DNA from: Clusia tigrina
Lineage: Eukaryota > Arthropoda > Insecta > Diptera > Clusiidae
NCBI GenBank assembly: GCA_920105625.2
Contig: OV050031.1
Coordinates: 6,923,501-6,987,500 of the forward strand
Length of the DNA stretch: 64,000 nt
Reading direction: 5' to 3'
Part shown: positions 12,898-28,619 of the stretch, piece after piece
Layout of the letters: each line of letters begins with the position of its first letter
How positions within the stretch are numbered: position 1 is the stretch's first letter
Translations under genes and position numbers: made by a program
Notes under the pieces: model-generated
The model's input: only the letters and a program-made list of their open reading frames with translations
Database searches by the model: none
Told to the model about the DNA's origin: nothing

Positions 12898-13117
12898 AGA
12901 TTTTTTCACCTGAGAACGTTTTACCTATTTCGTAGCTGCACCTCTCTTTTACTCTCTTTTAATTAAGATTTTTTTCACCTGAAAAAATATTAACTATCTC
13001 GTAACAGGAACTCTATTTTACTCTCTTTTATTTAACATTTCTTCATCTGAGAAAATTTTACCTATCTCGTAACAGGAACTCTCTTTTACTCTCTTTTATT
13101 TAATATTTCTTCATCTT
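12898..13117. repeat. Tandem repeat, period about 68 bp, 3 copies
   Basis: Units contain TTCACCTGAGAA followed by ATTTTACCTATCTCGTAACA and CTCTCTTTTACTCTCTTTTA. The last two copies are closer to each other than to the first. Non-coding spacer downstream of the 13.4-14.4 kb gene. Confidence 0.75.
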
Positions 13118-13431
13118 ATTAAGTTCTTCCTTATTAAGTTCTGAGCTTTCTGAGAGGGTTGGTTAAAACTACCGAATTTCGCCTGGTGTTCGAAGACTCC
13201 CAAATGTTTGTTATTAAATGTGACCTTGTTAATATTACACTTCCGCGCTCTCTTTTATATGAACAATTAAAATGTACTCTCTTTCTGCTAAAGTACGGGT
13301 GTTTATTTAATTATGTTTCATAAAAACAAATAATAAATTAATTAATAATTAAACAACTAAAATTAATTTTATTATGACTAGGTATGGAAATATGTGTTGA
13401 AGACTCGCTTATTAAGTTTTAGTTATGTTGA

Positions 13432-14352
13432 TCAATATGTCTCTTGAAATCGTAAGGCCAGACTTTTATCCAATGCGGCATACTTGTTCACGTTTCGTCC
13501 TGGTTTCGGCCCACCACTGGACGACTCACTTTGTAGGCGTAGCTGCAAAAGCTTTTGGCGCATCGCATACGGTGTGGCGCTCTTTGCGCTGCTCTTCTCG
13601 CTCAGCTGCTGCTCCGACGAGCAACTGTCGTGCGGTGTGATGGTGATCTGAAATTGAACAGCGTCGCTGTGGCTTGGGTTGCGATCATTCACAGCCGCTG
13701 GAACGCTGGAGCGATTCTGTTGTTGTTGTTGTTGTTGTTGCCGGTGCTGCATTTTCAGTTCATTCAGTCTGTGTGTGCTGAAGCAGTCGTCTGAGTTGTG
13801 CAAACGGAATTGCTGCAAGGCATAGAAGCGTTCAGCGCCATTGACAGCGCACAGTTCAGCGGAGGCGCTCGGATATTCAGTGGCGCTTGAATTACTGGCC
13901 AGACCAGCACCACTCTGCCCTGCGTCCTGGGCACATTCGTAGTGATGTCTTTGCTGGGTGTACTCGTAGCGGCCCGTTGAGTGTGTTGGCGATTTGACTG
14001 CACTGGAGAATGGCAGCGAACTCGCTGTGTTGTTGCTGGGGGCACTTTCGGAGTCTAGTGTATTCGTTGTTGTTGCTGTTGTGGTTGTTGCTGTTGAATT
14101 ACGCCGACTGTAATCCATGTTGTTGGTACGCGAGTGTCCCAAACCATGGGCAACTGTGGAGCGGTTCCAATGGTTCTTCCGTATTTTTACGAATTTCTGA
14201 TGGCTGGGCAATTTGTGTGCCGTGCTTACGCACCTGGTTGGGGTTGAATTGGCTGACACTTTCAACTGTGTGCGGCGATTCAGTGGAATACTACAGCAGC
14301 CTGTATTTTTATGACAATAGCATTTGCTCTCATAATGAGGCCTTAAAGACAT
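13432..14352 (-). CDS. Uncharacterised Gln/Thr/Ser-rich protein, 306 residues
   Basis: A single open frame from ATG at 14352 to a stop at 13432. It is the longest intact single-exon frame in the first 30 kb. I do not recognise the family. The N-terminus is Cys/His-rich (residues 10-20, CYCHKNTGCC). The middle has a Thr-rich run (about residues 87-97) and a run of eight Gln near residue 204. The tail (PGRNVNKYAALDKS) is less repetitive. There is no signal peptide and no membrane segment. The low-complexity tracts resemble those of fly regulatory or cytoplasmic adaptor proteins, but I assign no function. An AATAAA lies about 60 bases downstream (13373-13368). It could be one exon of a larger gene or, less likely, a chance frame, although non-biased stretches between the runs argue for real coding. 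Confidence 0.55.
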   Translation of the reverse strand: MSLRPHYESKCYCHKNTGCCSIPLNRRTQLKVSANSTPTRCVSTAHKLPSHQKFVKIRKNHWNRSTVAHGLGHSRTNNMDYSRRNSTATTTTATTTNTLDSESAPSNNTASSLPFSSAVKSPTHSTGRYEYTQQRHHYECAQDAGQSGAGLASNSSATEYPSASAELCAVNGAERFYALQQFRLHNSDDCFSTHRLNELKMQHRQQQQQQQQNRSSVPAAVNDRNPSHSDAVQFQITITPHDSCSSEQQLSEKSSAKSATPYAMRQKLLQLRLQSESSSGGPKPGRNVNKYAALDKSLALRFQETY

Positions 14353-15249
14353 TTTCGTTTTGCTGCGTCTTTTTTACTATTTAATTCACTTCTCAAATGG
14401 ACTCAGAAACGCCTTTAAATCCAATACGAATTAACCAACTTGTAATAACAAACAACCGGTTTTTTGTTGTTGTTGTTGTTGTGGTTTCTTGTTTTGTTGT
14501 GGTTGTTTGGTTTCTGTTGGAATTGGCACGCAACCACCGCCTTTATGGTTGGTTACCATAGTATTAGTGCGGCTTTTAAGCGGTAGATGGCGGCAGTGAG
14601 TACACAATTGACGCCAAATACTCAAATAACGATCTTGCAACGGGAATTGCTTTGAATTCGACAACTTGAAGAACAATTTAAGTGGTGCAATTATCGAAAT
14701 ACGGTGTTCCCATTTTCCGTACTTACACGACAATCCTGTCAACTTTCGGTTGGAATGCAGAACAGGTCACAAAAAGTATGAGAATCTAATGCAAAGTGTA
14801 AGTGCCCGTAGTTTAAGGCATGGGTAACTAGTTTGGAACGAGACTGCTTCGCAGTTTATCATTTGTTGAAGAAATTAATAAACACAGTGTCCAAATTTTG
14901 TTTACACATACCAAAGTGGATCTGTATATGTATCCTTACATGTACGATATATATATTTATATTTATATGAATATTCTATATGTATATGTATAACTAATTT
15001 GTTTTTTGAGACAAATACCTCTCAAGAAGATCCTCAGAGTCTTATATAGATCAGGTTACCCTGGCTGGCCGCGAAGGCCACACATAGACCTACAAGGTCC
15101 TTTGCGGTGTCAGATGGAAATCAATTTAGGACTCGTAATATGTAACTGTAAAGAAAGAGACGCCCTTGGCGAACTTTATTATTGTCTAGGGGATGTAAAT
15201 GCACCAACAAGCTTTAAGAGCTAGACCAATCCTATTGCTGAGACTCCTT

Positions 15250-17071
15250 CCAGTCACTCAAACCAGGGAATCCCAGGATTACCAGGCGTGCTTTTGAGAT
15301 TGCGGGGCATAGGCACAGGAGATGTTCCAAAGTGGCCCTTATGGCCAGATTTCCTACAATAGTCGTTCGTGAATTCCATCCTTTTAACGTGTACCACCGT
15401 GAGACAACGACCAGTCAGTATGCCTACAGGCATTCTGCTATCCATTTTCGGGAGAGCCAGTATTATTTGGTTTGCTGAGTAGGATTTGCAGTGGTCCTTG
15501 CGATTTTGCATCCATTTTGTTTCCACTTTCCTTATCATGCAATCTTCAACATGGTTATTTATCATTTGTAGAGGCATCAGTACGTTGCTTAGTTGCTCAT
15601 TCGGTAGTTGGATACCGCTTTTTGCAATAGCATCGGCGCTCTCGTTTCCTTCTGTGTTCTTCTGCGGTGGCACCCAGTAATGCACAGTTTCCGGTTGGTG
15701 ACCAGGCCATCTATTGCCTTACAATGAAGAACATTTCTGGACGATGCACAGCATGAGGTTGTAGCTGTAATAGTAGACTGGCCTTATATGTATGCGAACT
15801 ACCACAATACTAAAGCACTAAAATAAGCGTAGAGTATCTCTTCTACAACACCGCCCCCCTTTTTACGGGGACGGTCCGCCCGCTCATTCCCAGCGCGTCC
15901 TACCATTGAGTAGCTATCTAATCTGAGTTTCTTCCCGTTTCCTGAGTAACTATGGTATACAGAGTGGCCTTTAGCTACACCGCAGAAAGGTTCCGGGCCA
16001 CTGAGTGGACGAAGTGTCCCCTTTTTGCGGGCGCGCGTCCTTCTTGTCAAGGCACCCACCAAAGTGTGACATTATTGTCTTTGTCTAGTTCATTTAGGAT
16101 TTTATGACACTCTTCAGCCATTCGGGATGTATATAGGTACGATCCCAGTGCCTTAAGAACAGCCTGGCTTGCCGTTTAGTCTCCTAAGAAAACATTATCG
16201 GACACGCACTTCGCTGACAAAGACTTCCGCTTGAAATATTGTGGGATTTTTGCTCATAGGGAGCGCTCTTTGCAACAATGGTCCCATTATGCCTGCTCCT
16301 GTACTACCGACTTCCAGTTTGGACCCATCAGTGTACCATACCTGGGCACCTGGTGGAATTTCGGTAGTCTTCTTCAAACTTAGCGCTGCAGGGATGTGAA
16401 CCTTATAGAGTGTAGTTAAAGATATAGTATCTCTTCTACAACTATTAGGGTATTTTTTATAACGGCTTAATCCCGAAAGAGGGTAAAAATAAAGCTACTA
16501 ATCAGTGCTCCTGCAATACGCCTATGGAAAAGAAATGGGGCTTGAAACATCATACTTACATTGGTTTTTTGGCTTCGTGGTTAGGTCTGTACACATCTAT
16601 CTAATCTACAGAGGTAATCTACAAATATAGCTGGTGTTAACCGTCTTAAGATCCCTCTTTGTATGTCTTGGGACTATAAAGAAACACGGCAACCAAATTC
16701 GTGGTTACAATCCTCTACTTAGACTTGATGTTGTTAGTCAAAAGAAACAAATTCTTCCAATAGGTTAGGATCTACCAAGGAAAGGTATAGAAATACTGGT
16801 GGTCATTCCAGCCTTTCCGACTATTTCAGCTTCCCGCCGAAAGCAAAGGAAAATGTACTTCCGCAACCTGCTCAACTACAATCCTTTTAATCGTCGTCCT
16901 TATATATTATCAAACGAAATGCCACCATTACTGGAAGTGTCGGGAAGGATTTATACAAGTATTTTATAGACCTGTTAAAGAGGAAACCACCAAATAAGAA
17001 CTGCTTTTCCGCTTCTGTTAACATTCTGTTAAACATCACAGACCCCGACTTTGGGACTGTAAAACTTTACA
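15250..17071 (-). mobile_element. Degenerate non-LTR retrotransposon, copy 1
   Basis: On the minus strand, VWYTDGSKLEVGSTGAGIMG (near 16350-16290) is the start of an RNase H domain. WVPPQKNTEGNESADAIAKS (15680-15620) is its C-terminal W-P-x-GNE-AD segment, followed by a Cys/His-containing tail. Stops and frameshifts separate the pieces, so it is not functional. The part from about 15890 to 17071 is homologous to 20690-21859 in the same orientation, and nearly identical over about 16130-17071. RNase H presence places it near the I, R1 or LOA clades. Clade assignment is inference. Confidence 0.75.
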
Positions 17072-17601
17072 GACCGTGGTCAGGCTCATTTCTGCATTTT
17101 AATATTATTTTGCTAATTCAAAAAAATTATAAAAAGTGTGCGTCAGTCATCATGATTATGACAATTCTGAAAGATTGTTGAAACAATTGTTTTCAGGCCA
17201 TAAAAACACGAGCGTGGATGCTCGTTGTGTCTATATAGCTACGAATTATATCCCACATTTCTGTGTTTGTTCTGTTTCTGACGCACATTTCGTTAAATAG
17301 TGTGCGGATTTGTCGAGTTGCTGGAGTCTATTGAAATCGGGAGTCTACCATTAGCCCCCCCCCTGCTAAGTGTGTTTTCCTCTGCTCCGTGACTAAATCC
17401 ACACAACCACAATGGGTGCAAATTCTCATTTAATTTTCGTGTTTGCCTTGCGAACCAAATGGAGACAGCAACGCACAAAAACTGGAGTTCCACAACGAAG
17501 TTTCGTGAATAAAAACACCTCAACGATTCTTTCAGGGATTCGTTTTCTTCATCACTTCGTAAGGAAGAGTCTGAAGAGTGGTCTGTTCAAGTGAATTCAA
17601 A

Positions 17602-18431
17602 ATGAATTGCTTTGCTTTTGCTATTTTTGCTACTTTTATTGCTGCAGCATTTGCTGATGACTGTGGAGAGACTGCTTTGCTGGACGATCCAAATACTACT
17701 CCCATTGTTCGTGCTGAAGTGCAATGTTCCAATGGTCTCCGAAAACAATATAACATTAATGTAAGTATAGGAGGCGAACTCTTTCAGATCCATTTCCCAC
17801 AAGATTTGTGAGGATTTTTAGTGAGCAGCAATCGCTGGGCCCCCTGATGTATTACAACCAATCTACTTACTCGTGGGCAATTGAATGAAGAGTGTCTTTA
17901 AAGAAATCCAACTGTGGCTGTTCGGTCAGTTCGTTTAATATTGGTAGAGAACCGAAGACTTACCAATATCTTCAATATAATGTTCCGTATATTAGAGACA
18001 AAATGTGAAAGTCAATGTATCGGGACGTCTTATATCGATGCATATATAATCTGCAGATTTCATATCACTCATCAAAGTTGGATACTAATTGAAATTTTAT
18101 TTTCTTTAAGGATAAAAGACTTGCAAAGATAGAGGAATGCGCTGAAGAAACGCGGCTGTATTTGAACGTTCCACTAGAAATGCTTCTTTGTGAAACTTAC
18201 GCCAAGGAAAACCTTCCCAAATTGCAAGGCTTTGCTGTCTGTTACATGCGTAAGTTAGGTGTTTTGAAGTATTACCAAGCGTTCGACCGTGAGATGAAGA
18301 GAGTTATGAAATCCTGCAGCGAAAAGAGAATCAATGAAATTACAGATAAATGCAGTAGAATACACTTTCGATATTGGATTGACACTGTGTTCGAAAAATT
18401 CCTTTGTTACTATAAATACATAGATGCATAA
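17602..18431 (+). CDS. Secreted odorant-binding-protein-like protein (minus-C type pattern)
   Basis: Two exons, 17602-17760 and 18111-18431 (GT-AG, phase 0), give 159 residues. Residues 1-18 are a clear signal peptide (MNCFAFAIFATFIAAAFA). Mature cysteines are C21, C42, C63, C80, C97, C122, C134 and C152. C63, C97, C134 and C152 fit the classical OBP positions C1, C3, C4 and C6: 33 residues between C1 and C3, 36 between C3 and C4, and 17 between C4 and C6. C2 and C5 are missing, as in minus-C OBPs. The IEECAEET segment at C1 is OBP-like. Four extra cysteines, two in an N-terminal extension, are unusual. OBPs carry small hydrophobic ligands in sensillar lymph or haemolymph. AATAAA follows the stop at once. 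It could instead be another small helical secreted family. Confidence 0.65.
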
Positions 18432-18434
18432 ATG

Positions 18435-18440
18435 AATAAA
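18435..18440 (+). other. Poly(A) signal of the OBP-like gene
   Basis: AATAAA four bases after the stop codon of the OBP-like gene, implying a very short 3' UTR, as seen in small secreted-protein genes of flies. Confidence 0.65.
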
Positions 18441-19190
18441 GTGTTAGAAACGGCGAATATGGGTTTTTTATTATATGTTCTCTAAGGTCAGGAATAGAAC
18501 AGAACCGGCATCACAGCTCCAGAGATTCTACAAGGTAATTATAGTATGATTAAGTGTAAATGATCCTTTTTAAAGGTCATCTTGTTTAATGAGTACGCAA
18601 AAATGAATATAAATGTGTATATCTGACGATGTTGGTCAGTTCTGGTACCGTCAAAAAAGGTCGATTTGCTTCTGGTTTTGATTGAAGAGCCGATTCTTTC
18701 CAGAATTCGTAATATATATATACAAAAACGTGAATTCATTCATACATTATTTGCAAACGGCCTCCTTTTCGGAAATGTTTTGGAAGGATCATTTCCGATT
18801 ATTTCAATTTCTAGTCCGGAATATATTTAAATCGATTCTGAAAATATATAGAAAATTCCATATTTTCCCTTATATAGTCCCCCAAACCAGTATTTTACGC
18901 TTGCTCCAGCGATTGAGGGACAGAAACATAGGCGATGCTTCAAGGTTTCCTTTCCCCGCATTTCCTACACCCAACATTGCGTATGAGCCGCATTCTTTTC
19001 GCGTGTACTGTCGTTAGGTCTTGTCATCAATCTCTCTATGACTGTGACTGCACAAACTCTTATATATCCATTTGATTTTGTTCGATTTTCCAGCTGGACA
19101 GATTCAATTCAGCAATGAGCTTTCCCGTTGAAATGAAATACTATCCATTCCACGTTTGGGACCATTTGAGACTCCGACTGATGATTAACC
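18441..19190. other. Intergenic, no gene seen
   Basis: AT-rich with short frames only. None resembles a known protein or shows a convincing splice structure. Confidence 0.5.
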
Positions 19191-19199
19191 TCTGAATTG

Positions 19200-19640
19200 C
19201 TCAATTAGTTAGAATTGCAGTGGGGCAGGCCGGAGAACCACCAAAGAAGGAGGTCTCCAATCAGTTAGGCATTGATGCTCATTGTATTATGGTCTTAACC
19301 CGGATCTAAAAAACGACGATGCAGCGGAAAAATGACGGTCTGAGGCGATCGTAGAGATTCCTGTGTTTCAACGCAGAAAAAGCTAAATTGGCCCTATCAC
19401 TGAGAAAAAAACAACTGAGGACACTGTGCGGTACGTTGAAGGGTCACTTTCCCTCCAATGAGCACCTGCGCAGAAGGGGCCTCGCTGACACCAAATTTTG
19501 TAGATTTTGCCTAGAAGATGATGAGTCTATGCCTTGCACGAACAAGGGTAAGGCACCTCGGCAAACATTTTCTCGGAGATGTCGTCCTGATGCAAACATC
19601 GCAAACTAGTCTGATTCAATTCCTGAATACAGTAATTATT
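19200..19640 (+). mobile_element. Non-LTR retrotransposon fragment
   Basis: The plus strand near 19420-19530 reads GTLKGHFPSNEHLRRRGLAD followed by KFCRFCLEDDES. This matches the post-RNase H segment of fly ORF2 proteins (LTGH-x-NxHL-x2-G-x-CRFC). About 200 bases upstream, GGCCGGAGAACCACCAAAGA also occurs in near-identical form on the opposite strand at about 12850, linking the two remnants. Broken by stops. Confidence 0.6.
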
Positions 19641-19902
19641 AATTGAATGAATAGGCTGGCTCAATAGCTGTAGTCGCAGTGCCTAAGGGCGATGGCTCAA
19701 CCCTTAACATTACATTGCATTACATGGTCCTTTGGTTGCTTTCAGCATATGTTAGAGAACTCCCCAAATGCGTGCTAAAGCGAAGGTTATCACACGTACA
19801 CAAATGGGCACTGGCTTCAACTGCTTCGAGACGATTTCAGATTTCCAATTACATCTTGGAAAATATGAGGTGGATTTATTCTCTGTTGCTGAAGACTCAT
19901 TA

Positions 19903-20152
19903 TAGGCGCCTCCCAGAAAAGCATTCGCTCCTTCCTTTTGGGTCTGGCATTATTGTTGATAGTTTTTTAAAGGCGCCTCCCACAAAACAGTGCCTCCTTC
20001 CTAGTGGGTCTGGCATTGTTGCTTCTTCTTTATAGGCGCCTCCCAAAAAACATTCCCTCCGTTATTTTGGGTCTGGCATTGTTGTTGCTTCTTTATAGGC
20101 GCCTCCCAAACTACATTCTCTCCTTCCTTTTGGGTCTAGCATTGTTATTCAT
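19903..20152. repeat. Tandem repeat, unit about 62-66 bp, 4 copies
   Basis: Each copy starts TAGGCGCCTCCCA, has CTCCTTCC-TTTGGGTCTGG in the middle and ends in a GTTGTTGCTTCTTTAT-like segment. The palindrome GGCGCC opens every unit. The array ends in a CATCATCATCATCATTGG run. Confidence 0.85.
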
Positions 20153-20639
20153 CATCATCATCATTGGCAGACATCCATTGTTGATTATTGGCAAGTTTTT
20201 AGCCTTCGCCAGTCGTCTCTGCTAAGCGCACGCCGACGCCCAGATGGAAGCACAGACTGCAGCCAGGTCTTCCTGAACTTGGTCCTTCTATTTGTAATTA
20301 ATATCAGGAAGTACTAGCACCGCGGCCCGGAAGGACCTATTCTGGTAACCCCTATAATTCAATCGAACTTTAGTCTTCCGATAAACTGAAGTACTTTGGA
20401 AGGTAGAAGTTTCCAAATTGCGGAAGGATCTGTAAAGAACTCCCCCAGAAATTTTACTCTCTTACTTTCGATCTTTGGGTACTCGCATAGATCTTTGGGT
20501 ACTCGAGAGATGTTCTGATGTTTCAGAGTTGTGTCCACAGAATCTGTAGTCGGTTATGTCTGACAGGCCTATGTTGTTAAGGTGATACCCCACTAAAGTC
20601 CTAAGACTTTCGCGGTTCAGAGTTAGTATCCTTTTGGAG

Positions 20640-22060
20640 ATACCTCTGTTTAGGGTAAGAAATCTATTTGCCTGTCTTTGGCCAGAATCATGCTACATGC
20701 TACTGAGTAGGTATCTGAGTTTCTTTCCATTTCCTGGGTAAGTCTACAGAGTAGACACACCGCAGAAAAGTTCAGAGCCATTGAGTGGACGGAGCGCCCC
20801 CGTTTTACCGAGGCAGTCCGCCCGTTCATTCTCAGTCCAGGCACCCAGCAAAGTGTGACATTGTTGTCTTTGCCTAGTTCATTTAGGATTTTATGACATT
20901 TTGCAGCCATTCGGGATGTATATCAGTACAATCCCAGTGCCTTAAGAACAGCCTGGCTTGCCGTTTAGTCTCCTACGAAGACATTATCGCATACACACTT
21001 CGCTGCAAAGACTTCCGCTTGAAATATTGTGGGATTTTTGCTCGTAGGGAGCGCTCTTTGCAACAATGGTCCCATTATGCCTGCTCCTGTACTACCGACT
21101 TCCAGTTGGACCCATCAGTGGACCATACCTGGGCACCTGGTGGAATTTTGGTAATGTGTTCTTCAAACTTAGCGCTTCAGGGATGTTATAGAGTGTAGTT
21201 AAAGGTGTAGTATCTCTTCTACAACTATTAGGGTATTTTTTTATAACGCTTTAATCCCGAAAGAGGGTAAAAATAAAGCTACTAAGGATCAGTGCTCCTG
21301 CAATACGCCTGTGGAAAAGAAATGGGGCTTGAAATATCATGCTTACATTGGTTTTTTGTCTTCGTGGTTATGTCCGTACACATCTATCTAATCTACAAAG
21401 GTAATCTACAAATATAGCTGGTGTTAACCGTCTTAAGATCCCTCTTTGTATGTCTTGGGACTATAAAGAAACACGGCAACCAAATTCGTGGTTACAATCC
21501 TCTACTTAGACTTGATGTTGTTAGTCAATAGAAACAAATTCTTCCAATAGGTTAGGATCTATCAAGGAAAGGTATAGAAATACTGGTGGTCATTCCAGCC
21601 TTTTCGACTATTTCAGCTTCCCACCGAAAGCAAAGGAAAATGTACTTCCGCAACCTGCTCAACTACAATCCTTTTAAGCGTCGTCCTTATATATTATCAA
21701 ACGAAATGCCACCATTACTGGAAGTGTCGGGAAGGATTTATACAAGTATTTTATAGACCTGTTAAAGAGGAAACCACCAAATAAGAACTGCTTTTCCGCT
21801 TCTGTTAACATTCTGTTAAACATCACAGACCCCGACTTTGGGACTGTAAAACTTTACATTCAGAAAGGGATCAAGCACCTTCAAATGACCCCAAAGGCCG
21901 CCAATTTTTATGTTGGAGATGTCCTTCCGGCGCAAGGCTTCACCACAGGCCTCCCTCTCAAGAGTTGTGGTTATCGGAGGAATGCCTATGTTGACCCCCA
22001 GAGCATCTGTGGGGCAGCTAGGCAACGCCCCCGTTACTCCCACGCGTACAAAACGATGAA
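20640..22060 (-). mobile_element. Degenerate non-LTR retrotransposon, copy 2
   Basis: On the minus strand, GVTGALPSCPTDALGVNIGI (near 22040-21980) matches the end of the reverse transcriptase domain of I/R1/jockey-type elements (TGA-x3-TP-x2-AL-x4-PPI). RNase H pieces follow to about 20650 (ELGKDNNVTLCWVPGL and similar). The 20925-21859 segment is nearly identical to 16130-17071. In both copies the linker between RT and RNase H carries the same kind of damage, so the shared part was probably broken before duplication or moved as a non-autonomous unit. Confidence 0.75.
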
Positions 22061-22319
22061 GTTTATTTACCTTGTTGTTACCGGCCGCTTTTTGGCGAAC
22101 CTTGGGCCATCAAGCCAGAGCTGGATAGGTGACCATTGATCGTACAATGGGGGGTCTTCCCCTTCTGCACCGCCCACCCGGTGGCATCGATTCAATTCCA
22201 GTTGCTTCTGGTATTAAGTTACACATTTCAACTGATTTCATTGCCAGCACAGTGACGAATATTTCTATAAGACGGGCCCTGGCCGGGCCACGTTTCCTGC
22301 CTCATAAAAACTTCAATTA

Positions 22320-24572
22320 ATTCAATTGTTTTTTTTTCATAATTATTTTTTTATTTTCTTTTTCATAATAAAGTGTGCTATTGTTACAATTTGTTTTTGT
22401 TTTCTCTTTTAATTTTCTTGTTTATTCGTTTTTGTTGATGTTGTTGTTGTTGTTGTTGGTATAACAACTGTTTATATAAAACAATGTCTTCGTGTATTTG
22501 TCTTGCAAAAGTGTGATTGAAACTTCTTCTTTGCGGTGTTTCGTCTTACAATTTAGTTTTTCTTTCTCTTTTTAGTACAACCACTTCACGCATAAATGCA
22601 TTTGGTGGCTGATTTGAAGAAATAACATACATTTCACTACAATTATTACATTCATAAATAGAAATTGAGGCCTGCACTTGCTTGTATTGGGGGAAGTGCC
22701 TGCACATTCGACCGAAACGCGCGTCGCGGTATCGCTGCGCTATTTTGTATACAAACATAGCGACCACATTACTTACACATTACCTATTCGCAATTGTGGT
22801 TTCGCTCATTTAAGATACAATTATAATACAAATCTAGTTTAATCTAAATTATTACAGTAGTTCTCCTTTTCGCAAGCATCATAATATTCGTCATTTCGTT
22901 TGAATTTCGTTTATGCCTTTTTTTGATTGTAGTTCATGTTGTTGTTGTTATTTGTGGTGTTGTTGTTATTGTTGTTTTTCTGATGGTGGTGTTGTGGTCT
23001 TATTTTGGTGGTGTTGTGGTGTTGTTGTGGTGTTGTTATGGTGTTTTTGTGCTGTTATTGTGGTGTTGTTGTGATGTGTTGTGATGGCGTTCTGATCTTA
23101 TTGTGGTGTTGTTATGGTGTTGTTCTGATCTTATTGTGGTGATGTTGTGGTCTTACTGTAGTCTTATTGTAGTGTTGTTCTGATCTTATTGTGGTGTTGT
23201 TGTGGTCTTATTTTGGTTTTATTGTGGTGTTGTTTTAGGCTTATTGTGGTGTTGTTGTGGTCGTACTGTAGTCTTATTGTAGTGTTGTTGTGGTATAATT
23301 GTGGTGTTGTTTTGGTCTAATTGTGGTGTTGTTGTGGTCTAATTGTGGTGTTGCTTTGGTTTAATTGTGGTGTTGTTGGGGTCTCATTGTGGTGTTTTTG
23401 TGGTGTTGTTCTGAGCTTATTGTGGTGTTGTTGTGATCTTGTTGTGGTCTTATTCTGGTGTTGTTCTGATCTTACTGTGGTGTTGTTCTGATTTTATTGT
23501 GGTCTTGTTGTGGTGTTGCTGTGGTGTTTCTGTGGTGTTGTTGTGGTGTTGTTCTGAGGTTATTGTGGCGTTGTTGTGGTGTTGTTCTGATCTCATTGTG
23601 GTGTTGTTGTGGTCTTATTGTGGTCTTATTGTGATCTTGTTGTGGTCTTATTGTGGTGTTGTTCTGATCTTATTGTGGTCTTATTGTAGTCTTATTGTGA
23701 AGTGGTTTTAGTGTTGTTCTGATCTTATTGTGGTCTTATTGGGGTGTTGTTGTGTTGATGTTGGTAGTGTTATCCAAAGACTGCTGGTGACTGCCTTTGG
23801 TGTTATTGCTACATTTGAAACTCCACGATTTCTGAGTGAGCGTGAATGACACTCTTAAATGAATCGATTCAATTTGGTTGCATTACAAAAATTTGCTTTC
23901 TTTATTTATTTTGCGTGTGCTTTTTTCGTTTCGTTTTTTTCTTTCTTTCTTTCTCTTTTTCTTAATGAACATTACATTTATTTTTCTCTGTGTAATTTAA
24001 ATACGTGTGTACGGCTTACAATATACAATGATTGGGTTTAAGAATGAATATATAGATATAGTATCTTTGTTAATATATATTTATATATATATATATTTAT
24101 ATAAATCCATTTAATTTGTATCATTCGATTATTAATGTTGTAAATGTAGTTTAAAATTATATTCCATTTGTTACTCTTTCTTTTTGGTGTGAATTAATTC
24201 AGTTTTCTCTTACAATCTAAATAAAAATAAACATGCAGACGAACTAACTTTCAAGAATTGCGTTTTCAAACGAACATTTTCAATAAAAATTGTGCCACTT
24301 TCAGCATAAAAGTATACAAATGTGTATAAAACTTCATATTCGAATAGAAAAGTGTCTATAAAAACAAATTAACAAAACAAAAATTTTCCTAAAAATGTTG
24401 CAAAAAAATTGCATTGATTTTGTTGTTGTTTTTGTTGTTGTTTTTGTGATTGTTGTTGTTGTTCTTGTTTTTGTTAGTGTTGAAAACAATTTGTAAATAA
24501 TGATGCCATGCATATTTGTATTTTCGTTTGCTTATTTGTTTTAGGTATATTTGTCTAATGAAACTTTTATAC
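22320..24572 (-). other. Downstream region / probable 3' UTR of the PP1 gene
   Basis: It follows the PP1 stop codon at 24573. The sequence is AT- and GT-rich with many TTTATT (AATAAA on the minus strand) hexamers and no coding frame. Which poly(A) site is used cannot be told. It includes the degenerate GT-rich array listed separately and a T-rich stretch near 22320-22440. Confidence 0.45.
22930..23765. repeat. Degenerate GTTGTGGT-type simple-repeat array
   Basis: About 830 bases built from interchangeable words: TTGTTGTGGT, CTTATTGTGGT and GTTGTTCTGAT. There is no constant period, although 9-, 12- and 21-base spacings recur. Strong strand asymmetry is seen: the plus strand is almost free of C and A, and the minus strand correspondingly of G and T. 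Open frames through it are artefacts of low complexity. Confidence 0.85.
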
Positions 24573-28610
<4,038 letters not shown>

Positions 28611-28619
28611 GTCTTGTTT

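Noticed and set aside
13555..14384. Plus-strand frames with Leu-rich stretches
   Set aside because: Antisense shadows of the Gln/Thr-rich minus-strand gene; CAG/CAA runs read as Leu on the other strand.
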